A model generated the notes under the pieces. That model did not search any database. It was not told where the DNA came from and saw only the letters and a list, made by a program, of their open reading frames with translations. This document shows positions 7,101 through 15,077 of a stretch of DNA of 64,000 nucleotides, one piece after another (positions within the stretch are counted from its first letter, which is position 1; each line of letters opens with the position of its first letter). The stretch is from Arcticimaribacter sp002477625 (GTDB lineage Bacteria; Bacteroidota; Bacteroidia; Flavobacteriales; Flavobacteriaceae): assembly GCA_943846665.1 (NCBI GenBank), contig OX044358.1, positions 1,860,001 through 1,924,000 on the forward strand, read 5' to 3'. The position numbers and the translations under genes were made by a program.

Positions 7101-10054
7101 GTACTCGTAGTATTACCAGTAGCATCTTGTATGGGATTGGTTAATCCAATACGAATGGTTTGACTCGCACTAATTGAACCAGTTAGATTAAATGAAATCG
7201 TAAACGTTGATCCTTCTTGGACCAAACTTTCTGGGGTTTGGCTTTCTAGAGTTGCAGAACCTGTGTTTAAACTCAACATCAAGTCAGCTGCTGCTATCAA
7301 AGAGCCATCGCTTGTAAAGGCAGGCTCGTTGAGGGTAAGGGTTAAGGTTTTTTCATCGATTACTCGAGCTTCTGTGATAAAAGGAGCTGTAATATCATTC
7401 AAGTTAACAGTTGAAGTTACTTGGTTGGATACCATAGGGTTTCCTGCGGAATCAAATATTGAATTTGAATTAATATTTATTTTTAGAGTATCTTCTGTGG
7501 TTGCTGCTCCTATTATTCTGAGAGATAATCTTAATTCATTAAGATTTAAAGATTGAATAAAATTCCTCGAAAATGTATTGTCTATGCTTAGTTCATCACC
7601 CGATAGGTCTAACTCAATATCCGATTCAACAAGAGTACCACTTGCAACCCCATTAGAATACTCAGTGTAAACAGCTTCATTAAAAGTAACATAAACGATT
7701 TCATTATCATTTGCTATTCTAATTTCTGTGATTACTGGGACATCATTGTCAATTGTTAATGTTAGGGTTCCTGGTTGACTCGATGGATTTCCTGCTCTGT
7801 CAGTTGCTGTTACATTTGCAGATATTGTTCCATTGATGTTAGCTGGAACTGTCCATTCATATGTCCAAACGGTATTAGAATTTGTTTGGCTCATTTCGAC
7901 TGGTTGAAATCCTCCAATTGAAATTACTGGGGCTTTAATGATTGGTTCGTTTACTATAGCAGTAAAGACAACATTACTATTTGAACGAATAGCATTGTTG
8001 GTTGCATTAGAATTCAACTGAACTGTTGGTGGAGTGGTGTCGCATGATCCCCATTGAGGATAGTTATTTGAGCTTAAATTAGAAGAATTTGCAAATCCGC
8101 TTGGAAGGCTAGTAATATTAGTTGTACACCAATAAGATAGATTTTGATTAAAGTTTGATGCCCCATTAAACATATCATCCATATTTGTTACATTACTGGT
8201 ATTCCATGTACTGATGTCATGATTAAAGTTTTGAGCACTCATGAACATTTGCCCCATATTAGTAACAGAGGAAACATCCCAATCGCTGATATCTTGATTA
8301 AATACTCGTGCAACCTTAAACATATCAAACATGTCAGTTACTGAGGACACATTCCAATTACCGATATCTTGATTAAAGGCAAAGTTTTCATAAAATAAAG
8401 CTCCCATGTTGGTTACATTTGCCGTATTCCAATTGGATATATTCCCGTTAAACGCATAGGCTCCAATGAACATGGAACGAATATTAGTAACACTAGATAG
8501 ATCCCAATCATTGAGGTTTTGGTTGAATACAATAGCCATTCTAAACATATGATCCATGGCAGTAACACTCGATGTATTCCAAGAATTTAACGGTTGATTA
8601 AATACACTTGCTTCATTGAACATGTATTGCATATTGGTCACATTACTTGTATCCCATGCATCAATATTTTGATTAAATGCAGAAGCTGTACCAAACATAT
8701 GACTCATGTCTGTAACACCAGAGGTGTTCCAGTTTCCAATCGCTTGGTTAAAAGATGAAGCGCCACTAAACATGTATTTCATGGAAGTCACACTTGAGGT
8801 ATCCCAAGATCCTATATCCTGATTGAATCCTGAATTTCCACCAAACATTTCATACATATTACTCACATTGCTTGTGTTCCAATTGTTGAGTGTTGATGAA
8901 ACATTAGCATTTTTGAACATGGCTCGCATATTTGTAACATTCGAGGTGTCCCATGAGGAGATATCTTGATTTGTTGTTTTATTTTCAAAGATGCGATTCA
9001 TATCTGTAACTAATGAGGTACACAAACAATCTAGATCAGCATCTTCATTAGTGATTTTTGATCTAAGTGTAGTTTCATCTACTGCAGTGATTGTTTTACC
9101 ATTAACCAAACCAATATTTCCGTTAGCTGCTGTTAAACAGACTATGGTTACTCCATTAGTTGCCAAAGTAAAAACAGAATCTATCTGTAGCGTCAAGCTA
9201 GCATTTCCGGAATATGGTTTACTTGTTGAATCTGTTGCAGCTACACTTACTGCAAAAGAGCCTGTAGTCACTGAAGAGGGAACTTGCCAGTAATACGTCC
9301 AGATCGTTGAAGTAGATCCTTGAGTCATGGCAGTATCGCTTACCACTCCAGCTATAGAAATTAGAGGTGAAGCAGCCATATTCTCTGAGAAAGTAGCTGT
9401 AAGGGTTACTACTCCAGAAGTAATTATATTGTCGGAATCATTAGTTGTGATTGTTGCAGTCGCCGCTGAATTACATGTTCCCCAATTTGGAAATTTATTT
9501 GATTGTAATGCTGATCCAGTGGCAAAAGCTGAAGGCTCTGAACTAAAATTCACAGTACACCAACCTGAAATGTCTTGATTAAAACTAGCAGCACCATTGA
9601 ACATATAATTCATAAGGGTTACATTCGAAACATCCCAACTGCTTATATCCTGGTTAAATACATCTGCACCTCTAAATAAATTTTCCATTTGAACAACAGA
9701 AGAAACATCCCATGAACCAATGTCTTGATTAAAACTATCTGCTTCATAGAACATTTGATTCATGTTCACAACATTTCGGGTATCCCATGTACTGATATCC
9801 CCATTGAAATTAGTTGCTTCTCTAAATAAAAATTCCATTCTGGTAACAGATGAAACATCCCAAGATCCGATATTTTGATTGAATGCAGAAGCACCATTAA
9901 ACATGTAGCGCATGTTGGTTACAGATGATACGTCCCAAGATCCAATGTCTTGATTAAAACTTATAGCACCATCAAACATTTCATTCATATAGGTAACACT
10001 TGAAACATCCCATCCACCAATATCTTCATTAAATACTTCAGCACCTTCAAACAT
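4163..10054 (-). CDS. Giant surface protein, C-terminal piece (DUF285, Ig-like, 12 TSP3 repeats, cadherin-like, T9SS signal)
   Basis: A 1963-codon open frame. The apparent start ATG is internal to a DUF285 repeat, not a true start. Residues 1-190 and about 355-660 are 25-residue DUF285/BspA-like repeats (pattern FNQDIGSWDVSSVTNMxxMF). Ig-like segments follow. Twelve 35-residue TSP3 repeats (D.D.DGV...D.C...P.G..VD..GC) span 5830-7075 and predict calcium binding. A cadherin-like segment lies near 5490-5790, and a shorter DxDxDG group near 4890-5090. The last 80 residues (PNPFDE...YVGGEE...GSYVVKV) are a type A T9SS sorting domain, so the mature protein should be surface-attached or secreted. 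Role probably adhesion (inferred). Confidence 0.8.
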   Translation of the reverse strand: MFEGAEVFNEDIGGWDVSSVTYMNEMFDGAISFNQDIGSWDVSSVTNMRYMFNGASAFNQNIGSWDVSSVTRMEFLFREATNFNGDISTWDTRNVVNMNQMFYEADSFNQDIGSWDVSSVVQMENLFRGADVFNQDISSWDVSNVTLMNYMFNGAASFNQDISGWCTVNFSSEPSAFATGSALQSNKFPNWGTCNSAATATITTNDSDNIITSGVVTLTATFSENMAASPLISIAGVVSDTAMTQGSTSTIWTYYWQVPSSVTTGSFAVSVAATDSTSKPYSGNASLTLQIDSVFTLATNGVTIVCLTAANGNIGLVNGKTITAVDETTLRSKITNEDADLDCLCTSLVTDMNRIFENKTTNQDISSWDTSNVTNMRAMFKNANVSSTLNNWNTSNVSNMYEMFGGNSGFNQDIGSWDTSSVTSMKYMFSGASSFNQAIGNWNTSGVTDMSHMFGTASAFNQNIDAWDTSNVTNMQYMFNEASVFNQPLNSWNTSSVTAMDHMFRMAIVFNQNLNDWDLSSVTNIRSMFIGAYAFNGNISNWNTANVTNMGALFYENFAFNQDIGNWNVSSVTDMFDMFKVARVFNQDISDWDVSSVTNMGQMFMSAQNFNHDISTWNTSNVTNMDDMFNGASNFNQNLSYWCTTNITSLPSGFANSSNLSSNNYPQWGSCDTTPPTVQLNSNATNNAIRSNSNVVFTAIVNEPIIKAPVISIGGFQPVEMSQTNSNTVWTYEWTVPANINGTISANVTATDRAGNPSSQPGTLTLTIDNDVPVITEIRIANDNEIVYVTFNEAVYTEYSNGVASGTLVESDIELDLSGDELSIDNTFSRNFIQSLNLNELRLSLRIIGAATTEDTLKININSNSIFDSAGNPMVSNQVTSTVNLNDITAPFITEARVIDEKTLTLTLNEPAFTSDGSLIAAADLMLSLNTGSATLESQTPESLVQEGSTFTISFNLTGSISASQTIRIGLTNPIQDATGNTTSTFNINHILQLIPDSDQDGVPDDIDSCPETPSDEAADEKGCSISQRDDDQDGVNNGNDDCPDTPSGVEVDEKGCSDFQNDVDQDGVPDNIDQCLGSEPGAKVDENGCARVQTDEDLDGVKDIDDRCLGTAIGETVDDFGCSLIQKDGDLDGVGNEIDLCSDTPLGTIVDENGCSQKDLDLVEENKDDDEDGVPNSLDRCNDTPPGVAVDLTGCTADELETVAEYDEDFDGIPDTFDSCPGTATGSLVNEFGCSLSEIDTDFDRVMDDVDLCPNTPLAEEVNEFGCSASQLENDLDLDGVVNEKDLCADTPFGEVVNEFGCTEFQLELDTDLDGVLDENDACLNTKLGLEVDEFGCNESQLDDDSDGVENQFDRCPDTLADVEVDENGCSENQLDLDDDNDGIKNKRDLCAGTPLGTPIDENGCPFNPPTIYLVEFERIETKSFDMDVPVDDLLGKIVAVDENPALSLEGTDPISFTIENGGNSDYFRLEGNLLYLTRSIDYEEQKILSVKIKATNSRDLSSTSVVKLKILDIPNTYTYSSYTLAVFPVDASTTADSKNSYRRYFNPNTTRGVGKWKIKKKISGGADAGLFQIGTSGIRKNNSGESEDYLEFILPPDYNNPQDHNRDNIYEVEVINVNSEDGDTDVPVVLTQTQLVVPEGNATAIQLQTVPVTPLDDTDGDGIVDILDNSPLVSNPDQSDADGDGVGDVSDDADHDGVWNPNDTCADTPYGSMVNKEGCLIFYLAPSNFSLSKTEKCLDTNSISLVVQDTSVTYNIAVSGAVNKTETLRSNNWTLNNLSSGDYSICVTIEGVLATEFIRCFDLTINEPQPLSVYSAARKGQETVNYKLAGGSSYSITHNGITKQTTQSDYTLTLDKGVNTVSISTGIACQGIFEQSYFNSDTVVVAPNPFDEMLAIYVGGEELDASIELYSNDGRIITSQHYALTIMDRTLYFDTSNLTTGSYVVKVTNASVNQSQIVIKE

Positions 10055-12143
10055 TTGTGATCATATCAGTAACATTTGAAACATCCCATGTACTAATATC
10101 TTGATTGAATACTCGAGTACCAAAAAACATGAGCTTCATATTAGTAGCTGAAGAAACATCCCAAGACCCAATGTCTTGATTAAAGACATGGGCCCTATCA
10201 AACATTCGCATCATGTTAGTTACTTTGGAAACATTCCAGGAACCTATATCTTGATTAAAATCACTAACCCCCCAGAACATATCCTGCATATTGGTTACAT
10301 TGGAAGTATCCCATGAAGAAATATTTTGATTAAATGAATATGTTCCAGAACCGCCGAATAGTGAATACATTGACGTGACTAAAGTCGTTACAACACGATC
10401 CCAATCGGTATCACTTTTATCTTTTGCTGCAATAGAAGTATTGTCGTGTGCTGTGTATAAAACATTCCCTATGTATCCTGTGTCTCCAGCGCTACAATCT
10501 CTACATTTGACCGTAACACTGTTAGTATCCATATAGAACATGGGTTCTATCTGAAGTGTCAAACTAGCATTTCCAGAATATGGATTGCTTGTTGAATCTG
10601 TTGCACCAACACTTACTGCAAAAGAACCTGTTGTAACAGAGGATGGTACTTGCCAGAAGTATGTCCACTCAGCGGCTGAACTTCCCTGTGTCATAACGGT
10701 ATCTGTTACCATTCCAGATATTGTGATCAGTGGTGAAGCAGCCATGATCTCTGAGAAAGTAACTGTAAGAGTTACTACTCCAGAAGTAATTACATTGTCT
10801 GAATCATTACTGGTAATTGTTGCGGTTGTGGAAGTTATGTTATAGAGCTGTGAAATCTCTGTTGAGCTTAAACTACGATTCCATATCCCAACATCATCTA
10901 TTTTACCATCAAAATAATACCAATGACCATTACTCTGTCGATGTAAACCAATTGCTAAGCAGCCCAATATTTGATATGAAGCAGAGGCTGAGGAAGCAAT
11001 TTCCTCCCCGTTTCGATAGATTTTCGCATTGGAACCATCTGAAACAACTGAGATCATTTGCCATTGATTTAAATCTGCCTGATCAGAGACACTGCCTTGG
11101 AATCCGAAACCATTTGTTCCCGAGGATGTTACTCGTCCGATTTCACCATCAAGGTTGATTCTAAAATTATTGTCGTTACAGTCTGCGTTATTCGCCAAAA
11201 TGACAGAAGATCGTGAATTGTTACCTGTCCAATAATAGGTTTCAGGATTTATCCATACATTAAATGTGAAGGTTGAACCTAAATTAAAATCATGATCAAG
11301 GTCAATCCTTTTCCAATCTGATCCGTAACCTGTAATTCCATCCCAGTCAAAATCATAGGCGCTTTGTGCATTTCCATTTCTGTCTGTAGTAAGTTGTGGT
11401 CCGTTCAATACCGTACCGTGTTTCGAATTTCCACTCTCATCATTGGCATTCCCATTAAATGGATACCATGCAACTAGACCGTTTGAGGGGAGGTAATCGG
11501 GTAGATCTAAAACATTAAAGGTGAGGCTATCAGTTCCAGAATAAGCATTTCCAGATTTATCTTCTGCTTCGATAGTAACAGATACCTGATCTGAATCAAG
11601 AGTTGGTGTTACTTGCCATACATATTCCCATTTATTGAAAGCATCATCATTTTTCCATTTCCATCCACCAGATGGTTCTGAGTATTCGCTGCTATTAGTG
11701 TCTTGATAAAGACCTATAAAAAATGGTTCTTGAGATCTGACAGTAGAGTTATTTCTGCATAATAAGGTTAAATAGTCATATTCTTCCTGAGTTTCAATAC
11801 TCACTAATTCGACATTTAGTCTATTTAACACCAAATCCATTTGACTTGTATAATTGTACTTATTGGAAGATATAAAGTAGTTTGATCCATTAAAACTTCC
11901 AACTTTTATCATACCAATCAATTCATGAACCTGTTCAGTTGTTTCGATGAAAAGTTGTAATTGATCTTGACCCTCACCGTAATCAGTGAAAACTAATTGA
12001 TTATAATTGGGATGAGAACTTGAATTTACGATGCCCATGTAAGCTAAATTTTCTCCACCACCAGAATTATTTGGTTCTTGAGTGTTTCCACTTGTACTCA
12101 ACAACCAATGATCAGAGAAATTAAAGTCAATGGAAGGGATCAT
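10047..12143 (-). CDS. Giant surface protein, fifth piece (lectin-like, LamG, Ig-like, DUF285)
   Basis: A 698-codon frame whose open reading continues upstream of its ATG to about 12330, matching the end of the preceding piece. From the N-terminus: a C-type-lectin-like segment (about 11640-11900; ELVSIETQEEYDYLTLLC then SGGWKWKNDDAFNKW); a LamG/concanavalin-like domain (10860-11500; GLVAWYPFNGNANDESG ... KIDDVGIWNRSLS); an Ig-like domain; and DUF285 repeats. It ends prematurely in VTDMITNV. Deleting one A in ACAAATG (about 10058-10062) restores DMITMFEGAEVF and runs straight into the downstream piece. The LamG and lectin folds suggest glycan or matrix binding. Confidence 0.75.
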   Translation of the reverse strand: MIPSIDFNFSDHWLLSTSGNTQEPNNSGGGENLAYMGIVNSSSHPNYNQLVFTDYGEGQDQLQLFIETTEQVHELIGMIKVGSFNGSNYFISSNKYNYTSQMDLVLNRLNVELVSIETQEEYDYLTLLCRNNSTVRSQEPFFIGLYQDTNSSEYSEPSGGWKWKNDDAFNKWEYVWQVTPTLDSDQVSVTIEAEDKSGNAYSGTDSLTFNVLDLPDYLPSNGLVAWYPFNGNANDESGNSKHGTVLNGPQLTTDRNGNAQSAYDFDWDGITGYGSDWKRIDLDHDFNLGSTFTFNVWINPETYYWTGNNSRSSVILANNADCNDNNFRINLDGEIGRVTSSGTNGFGFQGSVSDQADLNQWQMISVVSDGSNAKIYRNGEEIASSASASYQILGCLAIGLHRQSNGHWYYFDGKIDDVGIWNRSLSSTEISQLYNITSTTATITSNDSDNVITSGVVTLTVTFSEIMAASPLITISGMVTDTVMTQGSSAAEWTYFWQVPSSVTTGSFAVSVGATDSTSNPYSGNASLTLQIEPMFYMDTNSVTVKCRDCSAGDTGYIGNVLYTAHDNTSIAAKDKSDTDWDRVVTTLVTSMYSLFGGSGTYSFNQNISSWDTSNVTNMQDMFWGVSDFNQDIGSWNVSKVTNMMRMFDRAHVFNQDIGSWDVSSATNMKLMFFGTRVFNQDISTWDVSNVTDMITNV

Positions 12144-12300
12144 ATTGTATGATTCTACATTTGATCCTTTTCTGATTTTAATTATTGTTTTGGTTACTGA
12201 TTCTGAAAAACTAGCTGTAATAGTTACATTTCCTGAGTTAGATATTTGGGTCGCACCAAAAGTTGAAGTTGAAGTTAGTAAAAGTGTTGGCTTAAAGAGG

Positions 12301-12984
12301 TCAGTTGTTATGCCAAACTTTAGTGTTAATACTATTAGTTTCTGAATATGAATTATTTGAAAGGTCTGTTCCAGAGACAGTTGCTGAAACTGAAAGCTCA
12401 GTAGTACTGGAAATTACACCAGTATATGTCCAGTTTTCTGATCCATTTGAAAAAGGACGTATATATGTTTTAAAAGCATAGTCCCAATCAGAATCATTAC
12501 TTCCACGACCACCAGAATAAGAATTCTGAGAACTTAGGTCTAAAAATCCAACATTTTGACTTTCGTCAGTCAAGGTTAGTCTTATTGTATATTTTGAACC
12601 TGAAGCAACAGAAATATTATCACTTGTAATATCGAAATATACATATTCTCCGCTGATGTAATTTCCGTTTGAATCATTGTAAGATGGGGTATACAAGTTT
12701 AAACTAGAGGCAAGTAGTGTTCCGGTTATACCTTCTCCTTGATAAATCTTAAAGGAAATAGGCTGAGGAGCTCCATTAATTACTGGGCACGCCATTTTCC
12801 AAGCAATCTTAGATAGTTGTCCCGTTTTACTAGCAGTGAAAGATTGCCATTGATCTGTTCCACCCGCTCCTGCATTAGTATTTGAATTATTAGCATCCAA
12901 AGCTTCTACTCCAAAAGAGGATGGTGACATCACAAGGGCGGTCTGTGAATTTGTGCTAAGTTGAATAGTAGGAGTAGCACTCAT
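12301..12984 (-). CDS. Giant surface protein, fourth piece (Ig-like and a beta-sandwich domain)
   Basis: 227 codons from an internal ATG. The same frame is open upstream to about 13095 and there encodes an Ig-like stretch (INSGDTVIITANFNESM). The central part (GGTDQWQSFTASKTGQLSKIAW ... ISFKIYQGEG) resembles the beta-sandwich modules found in other bacterial surface proteins; I cannot name the family with confidence. The frame ends in SINTKVWHNN. The neighbouring frame continues FGITTDLFKPTLLL at the sequence AAAGTTTGGC (about 12310-12320), so a one-base indel next to a short homopolymer separates it from the next piece. Not an independent gene. Confidence 0.65.
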   Translation of the reverse strand: MSATPTIQLSTNSQTALVMSPSSFGVEALDANNSNTNAGAGGTDQWQSFTASKTGQLSKIAWKMACPVINGAPQPISFKIYQGEGITGTLLASSLNLYTPSYNDSNGNYISGEYVYFDITSDNISVASGSKYTIRLTLTDESQNVGFLDLSSQNSYSGGRGSNDSDWDYAFKTYIRPFSNGSENWTYTGVISSTTELSVSATVSGTDLSNNSYSETNSINTKVWHNN

Positions 12985-13099
12985 TGATTCATTGAAATTT
13001 GCTGTAATAATTACAGTATCTCCAGAGTTGATTTTATTGTCTGTGTAATTACTGCTTAATGATATTAATTGGGGCGCAGCATTGTCATTTGTTAGATTG

Positions 13100-14038
13100 C
13101 TAACTCAAATATATATCATCATCCACAGTGCTTCCAGAGCTATCATAAATAGAAGTTGATCCTGATGGAGCTATCCTAAATTCCTCATTACCAGTTAAAT
13201 TACCTGTTATTGATGCTGAAAAAGAAAACGCTTTCGAGTCAGATGAAACTTGGAAATTTAACGGATTGCTACTGGTTGTTGAAACAGCATTTTCAGGATC
13301 ATAAATTGATATCAAAACATCAGATGCTTGAAGCGAAGAACTTGATGAACTGTCAGAGTATAAAGGTTCTAAAAAGGTAAGTGTTCCAGACAAAGATTGT
13401 TCATTAAATTCAAAATCAACCAAGCCAATTTCATTATTTCCTTTTAATGCAGGCAATCCATTATTTAGATTCCCTGTAATAATCCAAGTATTATTAAAAT
13501 CCCATCCCTCGTCAGTGAATGTTGATTTAGTTTTTAATTGCTGGGTAGTTTTAGGAAAATCAATACTTCCACCAGCACTTGTTAAGTTTGTTATATCAGA
13601 ATTCCAAAAATTATCAGCACCTTCATAGGTAGAGCTTTGAGCTCCTACCACAGGTCCTACAAAAGATGAGTTACTTAGGATTGTTATAACTGATGAGGTG
13701 AAATTGTGAACCCTACCAGTATCATTGTTGTCATAGCCAGAATTTCCTGTAATTCCCCCAATGATAGAATCCTCTGCAGTGATTGTTCCAATAGAATAGG
13801 AATCAGAGATTTCAGAACCGGAATTAACCCCAACTATTCCTCCAACAAAACGAAACCCAAAAACATAGCCTTCAAAAAAACTTGTTCTTATAACACTACC
13901 CGGTTTCATTTTACCTACAATTCCTCCGATATTTCTAGGATCACCCCCACCAGTAAAGTTTTGACTAGAGGTATAACCTGTAGCTAGTTCCAGTGTAAGA
14001 AGAGGCATGAATATGTGAATTATTCCCAAGTCTTCCAA
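13100..14038 (-). CDS. Giant surface protein, third piece (GLUG-motif region and Ig-like)
   Basis: 312 codons. The first 12 or so are out-of-frame sequence before the real frame resumes at TGYTSSQNFTGGG. It contains GLUG-type repeats (IGGIVGKM, VGGIVGVNSGSEISDSYSIG, IGGITGNSG), which occur in bacterial adhesins and proteases. A spacer with WNSDITNLTSAGG follows, then an Ig-like unit ending STVDDDIYLS. The downstream frame resumes at SNLTNDNAAPQLISL around 13098; one base separates the two. It overlaps the previous piece by 74 bp in a different frame, as expected for a single indel near 13980. Confidence 0.65.
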   Translation of the reverse strand: MEDLGIIHIFMPLLTLELATGYTSSQNFTGGGDPRNIGGIVGKMKPGSVIRTSFFEGYVFGFRFVGGIVGVNSGSEISDSYSIGTITAEDSIIGGITGNSGYDNNDTGRVHNFTSSVITILSNSSFVGPVVGAQSSTYEGADNFWNSDITNLTSAGGSIDFPKTTQQLKTKSTFTDEGWDFNNTWIITGNLNNGLPALKGNNEIGLVDFEFNEQSLSGTLTFLEPLYSDSSSSSSLQASDVLISIYDPENAVSTTSSNPLNFQVSSDSKAFSFSASITGNLTGNEEFRIAPSGSTSIYDSSGSTVDDDIYLS

Positions 14039-15077
14039 CTAGACCTCCTGTTGTAGTATTTCCTTTTACAAATCCTTCGTATACATGGTTTCCAATAAAT
14101 TGGCCAGAGCTATTAATTAGTTCTCCAACAATGGAACCAACTCTAATGTCTCCAGTTATATTTGGTTGAAAAAGGTTAATGTTTTTGACAGTAGCAAAAT
14201 TTGCATATCCGAATAATCCAATCTCAGTTCCTTGTGGTCTGGATATGTATAAATTGTCAATATAATAACTTTGACCATCATACGAGCCTGTAAACTTTGT
14301 TGTTATAGTTCCAATGGGATTGAAACCTTCAATAAAATCAGTAGATGTGCCTGAATCATTCCAGTTTGCAGTTTGCGCTGCATTGATGTCTGTTGTTTGA
14401 ATGTAATGCTTGTCCCAACGGTTACTATCATCGGAAATCCATTTTAAATTGCTCAGTGAACTAATTTGATAAGGATTACCTTGTGATCCATCACCAGCGG
14501 TAGGAGCTTCACCATAAATAGGAGTATCTGAAAACACCCGTACCGTTCTAGAAGCAGTTCCAGTATTGTTGTTATGATCGGTAGCACTATAGTACAGCAC
14601 ATAGTCTCCTGCTACAGTATTATCAATGGTTCCGCTAACGCTAATTGAACTAGTGATGTCTCCTTGCAATGCATCTACTGCTGTAGCTCCAGGATCCGTA
14701 AATATTGCATTTAATTCGACTTCTACCAGTGCGTATCCTGTTATTGTAACTACTGGAGGAGTATTATCAGTAGTACAGGTTCCCCAGTTTGGTTTGTTTT
14801 CATCAGCAAGAACTGAAGAGTTGTTGACAAAACTAGAAGGTTCAGCGCTAAAATTCAAAACACACCAATCGCTAAGATCTTGATTAAAAGCATAATTCCA
14901 CTTAAACATATTATCCATTGCAGTCACCTTGGATACATCCCAAGAGCTAATATCTTGATTAAAAGAGTCCATGTCATTAAACATGTAACTCATGTTAACA
15001 ACATTGGAAGTGTCCCAAGCCCCAATATTTTGATTAAATGCTTTAGCATAATTAAACATGCCACTCATATTAGTCAC
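13965..15077 (-). CDS. Giant surface protein, second piece (end of repeat copy 3, then GLUG region)
   Basis: 370 codons. The apparent start lies inside a DUF285 repeat of the third 1407-bp copy. Codons 1-110 are DUF285 repeats. A cysteine-containing cap (WCVLNFSAEPSSF ... NWGTC) is followed by a DUF5011-type Ig domain (PPVVTITGYALVEVELNA ... TASRTVR). From there the sequence leaves the triplicated block (VFSDTPIYGEAP) and enters a region with secreted-adhesin character: YQISSLSNLKWISDDSNRW, then GLUG motifs (GLFGYANFATVKNINL, IVGELINSSG, GGLVGRLGNNS). It breaks off at GTSYRLYL. Confidence 0.7.
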   Translation of the reverse strand: MTNMSGMFNYAKAFNQNIGAWDTSNVVNMSYMFNDMDSFNQDISSWDVSKVTAMDNMFKWNYAFNQDLSDWCVLNFSAEPSSFVNNSSVLADENKPNWGTCTTDNTPPVVTITGYALVEVELNAIFTDPGATAVDALQGDITSSISVSGTIDNTVAGDYVLYYSATDHNNNTGTASRTVRVFSDTPIYGEAPTAGDGSQGNPYQISSLSNLKWISDDSNRWDKHYIQTTDINAAQTANWNDSGTSTDFIEGFNPIGTITTKFTGSYDGQSYYIDNLYISRPQGTEIGLFGYANFATVKNINLFQPNITGDIRVGSIVGELINSSGQFIGNHVYEGFVKGNTTTGGLVGRLGNNSHIHASSYTGTSYRLYL